DNA of 64,000 nucleotides from Pelobium manganitolerans (GTDB taxonomy: Bacteria; Bacteroidota; Bacteroidia; Sphingobacteriales; Sphingobacteriaceae). The DNA is taken from positions 124,001-188,000 of the forward strand of contig NZ_MBTA01000027.1 of NCBI RefSeq assembly GCF_003609575.1, given 5' to 3'. Shown here piece after piece: positions 1 to 8,756 of this stretch. The stretch's first letter is position 1. The number at the start of each line of letters is the position of its first letter. The notes beneath the pieces are model-generated. The model did not search any database. It was given only the letters and a program-made list of their open reading frames with translations, and had not been told where the DNA came from. The position numbers and the translations under genes were made by a program.

Positions 1-190
1 CTTTAAGGTTGCTAATGCGGGTATCATGAAATTCTTTGACCCCTAAATTCAACAGTTCTTGCAGGTAGGTTTTGTTGCCGCAAAGCAGCTTTGAAACCAC
101 GCCCCACTCGATACCCTGCGTGGCAAACCAGCCAGCAAGCATTTGGTAGTTATGTTGTAGTTTGTTTTTGTAAAGTTTTAAATAAGCCAT
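1..190 (-). CDS. Alanine racemase-family PLP enzyme, N-terminal part
   Basis: Only the first 63 codons are in the window; the gene runs off the left edge. The protein begins MAYLKLYKNKLQHNY and carries the motif WGVVSKLLCGN, which matches the first barrel strand of the alanine racemase fold, where a lysine (K34 here) binds pyridoxal phosphate. Family membership (alanine/ornithine/amino-acid racemase group) is an inference from this short stretch; the substrate cannot be judged. It lies 24 bp downstream of the GNAT gene on the same strand, so the two are probably cotranscribed. Confidence 0.6.
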   Translation of the reverse strand, partial: MAYLKLYKNKLQHNYQMLAGWFATQGIEWGVVSKLLCGNKTYLQELLNLGVKEFHDTRISNLK

Positions 191-214
191 TTAATTTTTT
201 GGAGGGTTTTAAAA

Positions 215-643
215 TTAACGTTGCAAACGCATCTCCAGATACTTATTGGTAAAACCCAGTTTCTCGTAAAGCTTTTTGGCCGGATTATCGGCTTCTACGT
301 GTAAAGCAATGCTTCCTTCTGCAAGCTCTAAGCATTTTTGCATCAGCTGTGTACCTAAGCCTTTGCCGCGCTGATTCTCGTGTACAGCGATATAAACCAA
401 AATGTTTTCCGGGATATAGCTTTGCATCCCTGTTTCGTTGAGCACTGCGGCGCCCGCTAAATAACCGCCTTCTTCTGCCAGTATCACTAGGCCGCCTTTC
501 TCAAATACATAATCCAGGCATTTTAATATATCTACTTTGTTATCGCCGTAAACTCCTAACTGGGTTTCTAAAAAAGCTGCGATAGCTAGGTTTGGGAATG
601 ATGGGTTTTCGCCGGTTTGTTTGTCCAGAATGTGGTATATCAT
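215..643 (-). CDS. GNAT family N-acetyltransferase
   Basis: A 142-residue protein with the GNAT fold. The acetyl-CoA pyrophosphate-binding motif is visible as NQRGKGLGTQLMQKCLELA (about residues 90-108), followed by HVEADNPAKKLYEKLGF, the usual beta6-alpha4 end of the fold. Size is normal for the family. The acceptor substrate cannot be told from sequence. It is the first gene of a likely two-gene unit with the racemase-family gene downstream; amino-acid racemases beside acetyltransferases may share a substrate, but this is only inference. Confidence 0.85.
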   Translation of the reverse strand: MIYHILDKQTGENPSFPNLAIAAFLETQLGVYGDNKVDILKCLDYVFEKGGLVILAEEGGYLAGAAVLNETGMQSYIPENILVYIAVHENQRGKGLGTQLMQKCLELAEGSIALHVEADNPAKKLYEKLGFTNKYLEMRLQR

Positions 644-914
644 AAATAAGTTTTGTACTTCAAGCCTTGTAGTAAGATTAAGGGTTCACCGCTAAAAAAG
701 CACCCCATTGAGGCGTTTAACCTTGGCATAATGCAAAGCCATGGCGCAAGGCAAAAAGAATTATTAAATGTGTCAAAAGCACAAATATATGAAATATAAT
801 TAATTATTAATTATACAACAAGCTAAAAATCGATAAAATGACGCTTTAATTGATATTTTAAAACAGGTTTACAAAATTCGTTTATCTTTAAATTTTGAAA
901 GAAACGCACATTAT

Positions 915-2099
915 ATGTCAACATACACCATATTAATCATCTTATGCGGACTGGTAATTTTCTCATATCTGTTTGATATGATTGCGAAAAAAACCAAAAT
1001 CCCGTCCGTGCTTTTGTTGTTGTTTTTGGGCATCGGCTTAAAACAAATTGTCACCTATTTCCAGATTGAAACCTTTGATTTTTTAACCATATTGCCTACG
1101 CTAGGTACGGTAGGTTTGATATTAATTGTTTTTGAAGGTGCGCTGGACTTAAAGTACGACCAAGAAAAAAACCGGGTAATTAAAAAAACACTTTTAGCTG
1201 CGGTAATTATTCTGCTGGTAACTACCGCCGCCATTACTTTTATTATTCACGAGCTTACCGGCGAAACCTATTACCTATGTTTTGCCAATGCCATCCCTTT
1301 CAGTGTAATTAGTTCGTCTATCGCTATACCCTCGGCGGCTAATTTGGGCAGGCGCGACCGTGAATTTGTGATTTACGAATCGTCTTTCTCTGATATTGCG
1401 GGCATTATTTTGTTCAACTTTGCCATCAGTAATGATAGCTTTAACGTAAGTGCTTTCGCAAGTTTAGGTGCCGAGCTGGTGATGATTTTCTTGTTCGCGT
1501 CCGTATCTTGCTTGCTGCTGCTTTACCTTATCGGCAAAATCAGCCATCATGTTAAATTCTTTTTAATCATCTCTATTTTGGTGCTGGTATATGCCGTGGG
1601 GCAAAGCTACCACCTCTCTGCGCTGATAATTGTGCTGGCTTTCGGTTTGTTTTTAAACAATGCCGACGAAATACGCATCCCTTTTTTCCGCAAGTATTTT
1701 ATTTATCCCAACCTTTCTAAAGATTTGGTTCAGCTGCACCAGCTATCTGCGGAAAGTGCTTTTTTAATGCGTACTTTCTTTTTCATCATCTTTGGTTTTA
1801 CGATAGTGGTAAACCAGTTTCAGGATTTAAAGCTAATCCAATACGGCTTAATTATTTTGGGCGCAACCTATCTTATCAGGCTGTTGTACTTGAAATTTGT
1901 AGCTAAAGTGCCTATTAACCCCATCGTTTTTATTACGCCACGTGGTTTAATTAGCATTTTGTTGTTTTATAACCTGCCAAAAGAGATGCGCATTAACGGC
2001 GTAGAAACAGGTTTACTGTTTATGATGATTTTAGCTACCAGCGTGGTAATGAGTTTGGGTTTGCTGAGTTCTAAGAAAGAGAAAGCGCCTGTGGCCTAA
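915..2099 (+). CDS. Cation:proton antiporter (CPA family)
   Basis: A 394-residue, highly hydrophobic protein with about 12 membrane segments. The segment ESSFSDIAGIILFNF (about residues 155-169) corresponds to the conserved acidic ion-binding region of NhaP-type Na+/H+ or K+/H+ exchangers, and the preceding ISSSIAIPSA fits the broken-helix region. There is no long cytoplasmic TrkA tail; the protein ends in a short charged tail KKEKAPVA. Probable role: electroneutral cation/proton exchange at the inner membrane for pH or sodium homeostasis. Ion selectivity is unknown. It stands alone, facing the mre operon. Confidence 0.85.
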   Translation: MSTYTILIILCGLVIFSYLFDMIAKKTKIPSVLLLLFLGIGLKQIVTYFQIETFDFLTILPTLGTVGLILIVFEGALDLKYDQEKNRVIKKTLLAAVIILLVTTAAITFIIHELTGETYYLCFANAIPFSVISSSIAIPSAANLGRRDREFVIYESSFSDIAGIILFNFAISNDSFNVSAFASLGAELVMIFLFASVSCLLLLYLIGKISHHVKFFLIISILVLVYAVGQSYHLSALIIVLAFGLFLNNADEIRIPFFRKYFIYPNLSKDLVQLHQLSAESAFLMRTFFFIIFGFTIVVNQFQDLKLIQYGLIILGATYLIRLLYLKFVAKVPINPIVFITPRGLISILLFYNLPKEMRINGVETGLLFMMILATSVVMSLGLLSSKKEKAPVA

Positions 2100-2116
2100 G
2101 GATACTGACGCGGGGA

Positions 2117-2163
2117 CCTGTGCGAGAGGCCCTGCCAGTGCAGAAAAACCCCTCGCACTTAGG
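2117..2163 (+). terminator. Hairpin after the antiporter gene
   Basis: The arms CCT..GTGCGAG and CTCGCAC..AGG pair across about 30 nt. Inside the loop a second small stem CTGC/GCAG (2132-2143) can form. T-rich DNA follows (GTGTTTTTCC). It may terminate the antiporter transcript or be a structured element; I cannot decide which. Confidence 0.5.
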
Positions 2164-2178
2164 CGTGTTTTTCCTTAT

Positions 2179-2204
2179 TATCTTTGTTAAATTCTATATC
2201 TTTG
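2179..2204 (+). promoter_or_regulatory. Two overlapping candidate -7 elements before mreC
   Basis: TATCTTTG occurs at 2179-2186 and again at 2197-2204; both match the Bacteroidota -7 consensus TAnnTTTG. No good -33 TTTG was found at the usual distance. If used, the mreC transcript would have a leader of about 160 nt. Confidence 0.5.
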
Positions 2205-2367
2205 AAACCGTATTAATAAAGCCGGTTTTATTAATGCCGCACACACAAAAGGATATGACAACTGATGCCTTGGGCAATCTATTTTTTGGCAATAATATGA
2301 GTAATTTAATCTTTAGCCTTACACTAAACTTCAAATATCGCGTTAATATCAAAGCCAAAAATTAAGT

Positions 2368-3207
2368 ATGTTAAATCTTTGGAGGTTCATTAGCCGGTAT
2401 AATGCGTTCTTTTTCCTGATTATCTATTTAACGATAGCGCTGGTGCTGTTAATCCGTAATAACGATTTTCAGCGTGCAAGTACCTTCAATACCTCAAACC
2501 AAATTGTGGGGAGTGTTTACCAAGAGGTAAACTCGATAAACAAATACCTTAATTTAGCGTTGGTGAACGATAGTTTGGCAAATGAAAACCGCCGCCTGCA
2601 CGCCATGCTAAAAACTTCGTTCATGGACGACAGCCTGGTCACCAACACCGTAACGGATACCATCCATAAAGTAAAATACGAGTATATTTTAGCCGAGGTA
2701 GTTAACAAATCCATCAACTCCAGAAACAATTACATCACCATTAACCGCGGCAGCAAACAGGGCATTAAAAAAGGAATGGGCGTAATTGGTCCTAGCGGCG
2801 TGGTGGGCATTGTGTGGAATGTTTCAGAAAACTTCGCTTCTATCCAATCGGTACTGCATGAAGATACACGCATTACCTCATCTATTGAAGGCACACCGTA
2901 TTTTGGCCCTTTGGTGTGGAACGGTAAAGACCCGCGCATTGTCACCTTAACAGACATCCCAAATCAGCTGAACTTAAAACCTAAAACCCGCGTAGTTACC
3001 TCGGGCCTAGGCGTTATTTTCCCTAAAGGAATATTGATTGGCACGGTGCTAAAATCGGGTGTTAAAGGTGGCGGCAGCTTTTTGGATATTGCCGTTAAAC
3101 TGTCGACAGATTTTTACGCCTTGCAGTACGTTTACGTTATCAAAAACAATTTCCAAACAGAGCAAGAAACTTTGGAAGAAGCCAATAAGGAGAGCTTAAA
3201 TGAATAA
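2368..3207 (+). CDS. mreC: Rod shape-determining protein MreC
   Basis: A 279-residue bitopic inner-membrane protein: one N-terminal membrane helix (about residues 12-30), a helical region that includes NSINKYLNLALVNDSLANEN (about 55-75), then the double beta-barrel domain with NRGSKQGIKKGMGVIGPSG and VTSGLGVIFPKGILIG. MreC is the periplasmic scaffold linking MreB filaments to PBP2-RodA. It starts the operon mreC-mreD-mrdA-rodA and overlaps mreD by 8 bp. Unusually, mreB is not upstream; the neighbour is the antiporter gene. Confidence 0.97.
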   Translation: MLNLWRFISRYNAFFFLIIYLTIALVLLIRNNDFQRASTFNTSNQIVGSVYQEVNSINKYLNLALVNDSLANENRRLHAMLKTSFMDDSLVTNTVTDTIHKVKYEYILAEVVNKSINSRNNYITINRGSKQGIKKGMGVIGPSGVVGIVWNVSENFASIQSVLHEDTRITSSIEGTPYFGPLVWNGKDPRIVTLTDIPNQLNLKPKTRVVTSGLGVIFPKGILIGTVLKSGVKGGGSFLDIAVKLSTDFYALQYVYVIKNNFQTEQETLEEANKESLNE

Positions 3208-3715
3208 TATCATTAAAAATATCATCAGATATTTAGTGCTGGTGCTGATACAGATTTTTCTGTTGAAGAATATGGTATTATTTGGCCTAAACACGCCTTA
3301 CCTGTACATCCTATTTATACTGCTTTTACCTTTTGAAACGCCAAATTGGCTGTTGTTTCTGCTTTCCTTTTTGATAGGTTTAAATATCGATTTGTTTAAC
3401 GATACCGTAGGCCTACATGCCTGCGCCTGCGTAATTACGGCCTTTTTTAGGGTGTTAATTACCAGCATTACGGTACAAAAAGAAAATTACGAAAGCGACC
3501 CCGAGCCTACCCTTGCCATCATGGGTTTCCGCTGGTTTTTCTTTTACGCGCTGGTGCTCATCTTTATCCACCACTTTACGCTTTTAAATTTAGAAGTATT
3601 CCGTTTTTCGGAAATCCCAGCTACAATAAGCCGTGTTTTCCTCAGTTCTTTATTTACTTTGTTATTGGTTTTTGTGGCAGAGATTGTATTCTTTAAAAAG
3701 AGGCAGCGTAAATGA
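3200..3715 (+). CDS. mreD: Rod shape-determining protein MreD
   Basis: A 171-residue polytopic membrane protein with about five or six hydrophobic helices and the motif LLPFETPNWLLFLLSFLIGL, typical of MreD. It partners with MreC in the elongasome. Its start overlaps the end of mreC, and its TGA stop overlaps the mrdA start as ATGA, so translation is probably coupled along the operon. MreD sequences vary a lot; the call rests on topology plus position. Confidence 0.93.
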   Translation: MNNIIKNIIRYLVLVLIQIFLLKNMVLFGLNTPYLYILFILLLPFETPNWLLFLLSFLIGLNIDLFNDTVGLHACACVITAFFRVLITSITVQKENYESDPEPTLAIMGFRWFFFYALVLIFIHHFTLLNLEVFRFSEIPATISRVFLSSLFTLLLVFVAEIVFFKKRQRK

Positions 3716-5637
3716 ACAGTTTTTTTAAGCGTAGGTACGTTATCCAAGGAATTTTCATTTTAATTGGCCTGATCTTGCTGGGCCGGCTTTTCTACATCCA
3801 AGTTATCGATGATTCGTACAAGCTTTCGGCAGATAACAACGTGTTACGGAAACTCATCATCTATCCCGCAAGGGGAATTATTTTGGACCGTACCGGCGAA
3901 ACGCTGGTTCAAAACGAGCCTGTTTACGATATAATGGTGATTCCGGGGCAGGTGAAAGAGATGGACACGCTAGAGTTTTGTCGCTTAATAAAAATTAGCA
4001 AAAACGATTTTGACCGTGCCTTTAAAAAAGCAAAAAACTACTCCTTATATAAGGCATCGCTTTTCCAGAAGCAGATATCTGCCTTAACTTATGCGGCCTT
4101 TCAAGAAAAGCTGTTCGAGTTTCCGGGCTTTTATGTGCAAAACCGTTCGGTGCGCTATTATCCAGATTCTACCGCGGCGCAGTTTCTCGGTTATATTGGC
4201 GAGGTAAACGAGCGCGAGATCGAGAAATACAACGGCTTTTACAGTCAGGGAGATTACATCGGTAAAACGGGCATCGAAAAATCGTACGAAGATCTGCTGC
4301 GCGGGCAACGCGGGGTGCGCAACATTATGGTAGATGTGCATAACCGCGAGCAGGGTAGCTTTTTTGGCGGAAAGTACGATACCACTGCCGTTGCCGGCGA
4401 TAAGCTCATTTCATCGCTCAACAAAAAACTGCAGCTCTTTGGCGAGCGTTTAATGCACAACAAAATTGGCAGCGTGGTGGCCATAGAACCCTCTACCGGA
4501 GAGATTCTGGCATCCATCAGCAGTCCGAGTTACGATCCCAACATGATGGTGGGCAGGCAGCGCGGCAACAACTACATGAAGCTTTTGCGCGATCCCTTTA
4601 AGCCCATGTTCATCCGCCCTATACAAGCCGAATATCCGCCGGGCTCCATCTTTAAAGTAGTAAACGCTTTAGTTGCCCAGCAGTTTGGCTTAATTAGCGC
4701 CAACACCTATTACAACTGCCCCGGCGGTTACCGCTACGGCAGGCGCGGTTTTATGGGCTGTACGCACGTGCACGGCACAATCAACCTGGCGCAATCTATA
4801 GAAACCTCTTGCAATACTTATTACGGTTACACCTATGCCCGCATGATAGACCAAACCGGAATGCGGCCGGTAAACGCTTACAAACGTTGGCGAGAGGCTG
4901 TAATGAAATTTGGTTTAGGGCATGCTTTAGGGATAGATTTACCTGCCGAACGTAACGGGATGGTGCCAACGGCAGATTATTACACTAAATCTTTCCGTAA
5001 TGATAAATGGACTTCATCTTTCAACATCTCCTTATCTATTGGGCAGGGCGAGCTGGGGATTACCCCATTGCAAATGGCCAACGTGGCGGCCATTATCGCA
5101 AACAGAGGCTTTTATTATACACCGCACTTAATTAAAGCCATTGGCGAAGAAAAGGTGGTAAAACCCGAGTTTACCAAAAAAAACAATGTAGGTGTTGATG
5201 CTAAATATTTTGACCCGGTTGTTGAAGGGATGAGCCGTGTAGTAAATGCTCCCGGCGGCACGGCCTACAATGCAAAAATTGACGGTATTGAGGTTTGCGG
5301 TAAAACGGGTACAGTGCAAAACCCACATGGCGATAACCACTCGGTTTTTATTGCTTTTGCGCCGCGCAACAATCCAAAAATTGCCATAGCTGTAGTGGTA
5401 GAAAACGCCGGTTACGGCTCGGTGTGGTCCGCCCCAATTGCAAGTTTAATGATAGAGCAGTACCTGCGCGATTCTATCAGCAGACCAAAATATTACAGCG
5501 ACCGTTTGTTGCAGGCCAACCTGTTACCCGGCCAAAAGAAAGTGTATGTGCGGCCTAGCAACAACAAGCCAGATAGCAGCAAAAGTGAGCGACCGGTAAT
5601 ACAGCCCGCCGTGGTGCCCAATAAAAAAACGTTTTAA
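3712..5637 (+). CDS. mrdA: Penicillin-binding protein 2 (elongasome transpeptidase)
   Basis: A 641-residue class B PBP. Order: cytoplasmic tail, one membrane helix (about 10-30), PBP dimer domain, then transpeptidase domain. Active-site motifs are all present: S312-I-F-K315 (acylated serine), S366-C-N368 and K531-T-G. It cross-links peptidoglycan in the periplasm during elongation together with RodA. It overlaps mreD by 4 bp and is followed after 3 bp by rodA. The C-terminus ends in a polar, proline-rich tail of about 40 residues, common in Bacteroidota. Confidence 0.97.
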   Translation: MNSFFKRRYVIQGIFILIGLILLGRLFYIQVIDDSYKLSADNNVLRKLIIYPARGIILDRTGETLVQNEPVYDIMVIPGQVKEMDTLEFCRLIKISKNDFDRAFKKAKNYSLYKASLFQKQISALTYAAFQEKLFEFPGFYVQNRSVRYYPDSTAAQFLGYIGEVNEREIEKYNGFYSQGDYIGKTGIEKSYEDLLRGQRGVRNIMVDVHNREQGSFFGGKYDTTAVAGDKLISSLNKKLQLFGERLMHNKIGSVVAIEPSTGEILASISSPSYDPNMMVGRQRGNNYMKLLRDPFKPMFIRPIQAEYPPGSIFKVVNALVAQQFGLISANTYYNCPGGYRYGRRGFMGCTHVHGTINLAQSIETSCNTYYGYTYARMIDQTGMRPVNAYKRWREAVMKFGLGHALGIDLPAERNGMVPTADYYTKSFRNDKWTSSFNISLSIGQGELGITPLQMANVAAIIANRGFYYTPHLIKAIGEEKVVKPEFTKKNNVGVDAKYFDPVVEGMSRVVNAPGGTAYNAKIDGIEVCGKTGTVQNPHGDNHSVFIAFAPRNNPKIAIAVVVENAGYGSVWSAPIASLMIEQYLRDSISRPKYYSDRLLQANLLPGQKKVYVRPSNNKPDSSKSERPVIQPAVVPNKKTF

Positions 5638-5640
5638 AGA

Positions 5641-6900
5641 ATGAATACGCAAAACAGAAACTTCTTTTTCAACGTCGATTTTTTGACCATCTTTTTGTAC
5701 CTCTGCCTGTTGGCTATCGGTTGGTTTAGTATCCACGCAGCGGTGTATAACGAGGATGAGGCGCTCATTACCCTAAGCAGCAACTCGGGCAAACAACTGA
5801 TATTTATTGTTGTGGCCATAGTGGTGGGCGTTGTTATTTTACTGTTAGACAGCAGGTTTATGTTCACCTTCTCCCCTGTTTTTTACGGCATCACCGTTTT
5901 ACTGTTGGTGGTGGTGCTTGTGGTAGGGCGTAATGTGGGCGGTAACCAAGCGTGGATCCCCATTGGCAGTTTCCGTTTGCAACCATCCGAGTTTGCCAAG
6001 TGGGCTACCTCCCTCCTGCTGGCGCGGCATTTAAGCGTCATGAACTCTAAACTAAGCGAGTGGCGCACCGCATTGCCAACGCTGGCCATTTTGGGCGTGC
6101 CTGTTTTGCTTATCATTTTACAGCCCGATGCCGGCTCGGCTTTGGTTTTTGGTTCTTTGATTTTTGTGCTGTACCGCGAAGGACTTTCGCCGCTGTATCT
6201 GGTTTCGGGTTTTATGATGATTGTTTTGTTCATCCTTACCCTGCTTTACCCAAAACTGTACATTATTGCCGGCCTATTTGTGCTGTTGGGCATTTTGGTT
6301 TACAATTACCAACGCTCGCGGGCTATGATAGCCACTTTCGTGGGAGGCTTTTTGCTGTGCGTGCTGTTTGTGTTTAGCGTTGATTTTGTATATGATAACG
6401 TGCTGAAATCGCACCAAAAAGTGCGGATTGATTTATTGTTGGGCAAGGTGAAAGACCTACGCGGAGCGGGTTACAACGTTAACCAATCTAAAATTGCCAT
6501 AGGCTCTGGCGGATTATGGGGCAAAGGTTATTTGCAAGGCACACAAACCAAATTTAACTTCGTGCCAGAGCAAAGCACCGATTTTATTTTTTGCACCGTG
6601 GGCGAAGAATGGGGTTTTGCAGGCAGTTTTGTGGTGATAGGTATTTACATTTTTCTGCTGATGCGGATTATCCACCTGGCCGAAAGGCAACGCTCGTCAT
6701 TTAGCCGCATTTACGGATATGCTGTGGCCTGCATTATATTTTGCCACTTCTTTGTTAACATCGCCATGACGGTGGGCCTGATGCCGGTAATAGGCATCCC
6801 GCTTCCTTTTGTAAGTTATGGAGGTTCATCGCTGCTGAGTTTCACCATTTTGCTTTTTATTCTGATTAAGCTGGATTCTAACCGGATGGGGATTGTTTAA
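5641..6900 (+). CDS. rodA: Rod shape-determining protein RodA (SEDS glycosyltransferase)
   Basis: A 419-residue polytopic SEDS protein that polymerises lipid II at the inner membrane with PBP2. Conserved SEDS segments are seen: VPEQSTDFIFCTVGEEWGF (about 302-320) and LPFVSYGGSSLLSF near the C-terminus. It is the last gene of the mre operon, 3 bp after mrdA. Its stop codon overlaps the end of the antisense hipA remnant by 3 bp. Confidence 0.97.
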   Translation: MNTQNRNFFFNVDFLTIFLYLCLLAIGWFSIHAAVYNEDEALITLSSNSGKQLIFIVVAIVVGVVILLLDSRFMFTFSPVFYGITVLLLVVVLVVGRNVGGNQAWIPIGSFRLQPSEFAKWATSLLLARHLSVMNSKLSEWRTALPTLAILGVPVLLIILQPDAGSALVFGSLIFVLYREGLSPLYLVSGFMMIVLFILTLLYPKLYIIAGLFVLLGILVYNYQRSRAMIATFVGGFLLCVLFVFSVDFVYDNVLKSHQKVRIDLLLGKVKDLRGAGYNVNQSKIAIGSGGLWGKGYLQGTQTKFNFVPEQSTDFIFCTVGEEWGFAGSFVVIGIYIFLLMRIIHLAERQRSSFSRIYGYAVACIIFCHFFVNIAMTVGLMPVIGIPLPFVSYGGSSLLSFTILLFILIKLDSNRMGIV

Positions 6901-7010
6901 AACGGTATTTCCAACATGGATTTTACTTTCGTCCTATCAAAACGTTTAGTGATATAAGCCAGTTCACCAGCTAATTTTTGCTGAAAATATATTTCTGCTT
7001 GACGTGCCAA
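6897..7010 (-). pseudogene. hipA remnant (internal deletion)
   Basis: A 37-codon open frame beginning at a TTG directly after the ancestral hipB stop. The first 16 residues, LARQAEIYFQQKLAGE, look like the N-terminus of HipA-type Ser/Thr kinases (usual start MARQAEIY). They are fused directly to AYITKRFDRTK, which resembles a segment that lies well inside HipA (the AY[LI]T[KR]RFDR motif). The kinase core is therefore gone by a large internal deletion, and only a stub remains between rodA and hipB. It cannot encode a working toxin. Not visible without reading below normal ORF size. Confidence 0.7.
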
Positions 7011-7026
7011 TTACGATCCTATTTTA

Positions 7027-7212
7027 TCAATTACACCAACCTCTTCCAAATAATGCCAATACATCATTCACTTTGTCTAAGCGAAGTGTCTTTTTTCCTT
7101 GTTCTAAATCACGCACAAAACGAAGCCTGACACCGGCATTTAGCGCTAAATCTTCCTTTGTTAATTTTAGCTCTTTGCGTTTTTGTTTTACAAACCACCG
7201 TATGGGGTCCAT
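7027..7212 (-). CDS. hipB: HipB-type Xre regulator with frameshifted C-terminus
   Basis: I place the start at the internal ATG (7212): MDPIRWFVKQKRKELKLTKE is the typical HipB beginning, and the upstream extension would run through an operator. The 61-residue product has a full Xre helix-turn-helix (KEDLALNAGVRLRFVRDLEQG) and the LDKVNDVLALFG segment. After FG the frame changes: the other frame reads EEVGVIDKIGS and stops at 7011-7013, right before the hipA remnant, which suggests a one-base insertion near 7045. The DNA-binding part is intact, so it may still bind the operators upstream (7216-7314). Confidence 0.7.
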   Translation of the reverse strand: MDPIRWFVKQKRKELKLTKEDLALNAGVRLRFVRDLEQGKKTLRLDKVNDVLALFGRGWCN

Positions 7213-7215
7213 AAT

Positions 7216-7233
7216 TATACCTTTACCGGTATA
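7216..7233. promoter_or_regulatory. Palindromic operator 1 upstream of hipB
   Basis: TATACC-N6-GGTATA inverted repeat just upstream of the hipB start codon. HipB proteins bind inverted repeats of this general form in front of their own operon; the assignment is by position and symmetry. Confidence 0.7.
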
Positions 7234-7255
7234 AATACACGTAAAAACCAGATAC

Positions 7256-7273
7256 AGTACCATTTCGGGTATA
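7256..7273. promoter_or_regulatory. Palindromic operator 2 upstream of hipB
   Basis: AGTACC-N6-GGTATA, the same pattern with one arm diverged. Its centre is 40 bp from that of operator 1. Confidence 0.6.
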
Positions 7274-7296
7274 AAAACAAAATACAAACGCTTGTA

Positions 7297-7314
7297 TATA
7301 CCTTTTAAGGTATA
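7297..7314. promoter_or_regulatory. Palindromic operator 3 upstream of hipB
   Basis: TATACC-N6-GGTATA; the spacer TTTTAA makes the whole 18 bp a perfect palindrome. Its centre is 41 bp from operator 2, so the three sites are about four helical turns apart, on one face of the DNA. Confidence 0.7.
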
Positions 7315-7382
7315 ATCTGGTAGGACAGAATACTTTAATACGGGCAGGAAAGCCTACCTACCTAAACTGGAGAAATACGGAG

Positions 7383-8750
7383 TTACTTTCCGATGCAAAA
7401 CTTGCTAAATATATTCTCCAACAGGTCGTCTGTAGTCACCTCGCCGGTAATTTCACCTAAGTAATAAAGCGCCTGCTTAATATCCATCGCTAAAAAATCG
7501 GAGGTTACAGGATTATCTATCCCGTACATTACTTTGCCTAAAGCTTCTTCGGTTTTTTGCAAGGCTTCTAAATGCCGTATATTGCTCACAATCACCTCAT
7601 CAGAGTTTAACAGGTTCACATTTACCGCTTGCAATAAAGCTTCTTCTAATAAATCTAAATGTTGCTTTTCTTTTGCAGATAGTTGCAAAACATCAGCCCG
7701 GCTGCTTTTAAAAGGATGTATATCGGCCTTATTGGCCACCACAATCAACTGACTGTTGTTTTGTGCGGTTACCGCTTTTAAATCGGCTAAAATGGTTTCT
7801 AACTCCTCTTCTTTGGTTTCTTCCGGGTCAAACAGGTAAATTACCACGGCAGACGACTTTATTTTTTCAAAAGTACGCTCTACGCCTTTAGCTTCAATAA
7901 TATCCTGCGTTTCGCGTATCCCGGCGGTGTCAATAAAGCGGAAAGTAATACCTTTGATGTTAATCTCGTCCTCAATGGTATCGCGAGTGGTTCCCGCAAT
8001 GTCCGATACAATGGCGCGCTCCTCGTTCAGCAAGGCGTTTAACAAGGTTGATTTCCCTACATTGGGCTTACCTGCAATAACTACCGGCACCCCATTTTTG
8101 ATTACGTTACCTAAATCGAAAGAACGGATGAGATGTGAAATATGAGCTATAAGACGCAAGACTAAGTTCTTCAACTCGTCGCGATTGGCAAACTCCACGT
8201 CTTCTTCGCCAAAATCCAGCTCCAGCTCTATCATCGAGGCAAAATGGATCAACTGCTCGCGTAAACTTTTAAGCTCGTTAGAAAAACCGCCACGCATCTG
8301 TTGCATAGCCAGCTGGTGCGAAGCTTTAGAGTTTGAAGCAATCAAATCTGCAACTGCTTCTGCCTGAGATAAATCAAGCCCTCCATTTAAAAAAGCTCTT
8401 AAAGTAAATTCGCCGGCCTTTGCCAGTCTTGCGCCCTGTTTAATCAATAATTTTATAATGGCATCAATAATATATTTTGAACCGTGACAGCTGATTTCTA
8501 CCACGTTTTCTTTGGTGTAGGATTTAGGAGCGATAAACAGCGAAACTAACACCTCATCTATAATTTTTTCGCCCTCTCTAATCGTCCCGAAATGGATGGT
8601 ATGACTATCCTGTTGCTCTAAATCCTTGCCCTTAAATACTTTATTGATGATTTTTATAGCATCCGGTCCCGATAAGCGGATTACTCCGATAGCCCCGATT
8701 CCGTTTGGAGTAGCCAAGGCCACAATAGTTTCTTCCTGATACAAACTCAT
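7383..8750 (-). CDS. mnmE: tRNA modification GTPase MnmE
   Basis: A 455-residue GTPase that, with MnmG, installs the 5-carboxymethylaminomethyl group on U34 of certain tRNAs. Visible: N-terminal folate-binding domain, G1 GKPNVGKSTLLN, G2 DIAGTTRDTIE, G3 DTAGIRET, G4 NKAD, and the C-terminal FCIGK with its catalytic cysteine. The start at 8750 (MSLYQEETIVALATPNGIG) is preferred over an ATG 18 bp upstream, because that one lies in the -7 promoter element TAACTTTG. Monocistronic, divergent from the dehydrogenase gene. Confidence 0.97.
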   Translation of the reverse strand: MSLYQEETIVALATPNGIGAIGVIRLSGPDAIKIINKVFKGKDLEQQDSHTIHFGTIREGEKIIDEVLVSLFIAPKSYTKENVVEISCHGSKYIIDAIIKLLIKQGARLAKAGEFTLRAFLNGGLDLSQAEAVADLIASNSKASHQLAMQQMRGGFSNELKSLREQLIHFASMIELELDFGEEDVEFANRDELKNLVLRLIAHISHLIRSFDLGNVIKNGVPVVIAGKPNVGKSTLLNALLNEERAIVSDIAGTTRDTIEDEINIKGITFRFIDTAGIRETQDIIEAKGVERTFEKIKSSAVVIYLFDPEETKEEELETILADLKAVTAQNNSQLIVVANKADIHPFKSSRADVLQLSAKEKQHLDLLEEALLQAVNVNLLNSDEVIVSNIRHLEALQKTEEALGKVMYGIDNPVTSDFLAMDIKQALYYLGEITGEVTTDDLLENIFSKFCIGK

Positions 8751-8756
8751 AGCCAC

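Noticed and set aside
2120-2365. An 81-codon open frame between the antiporter gene and mreC
   Set aside because: It starts at GTG inside a hairpin, runs over two -7 elements, and shows no protein-like features.
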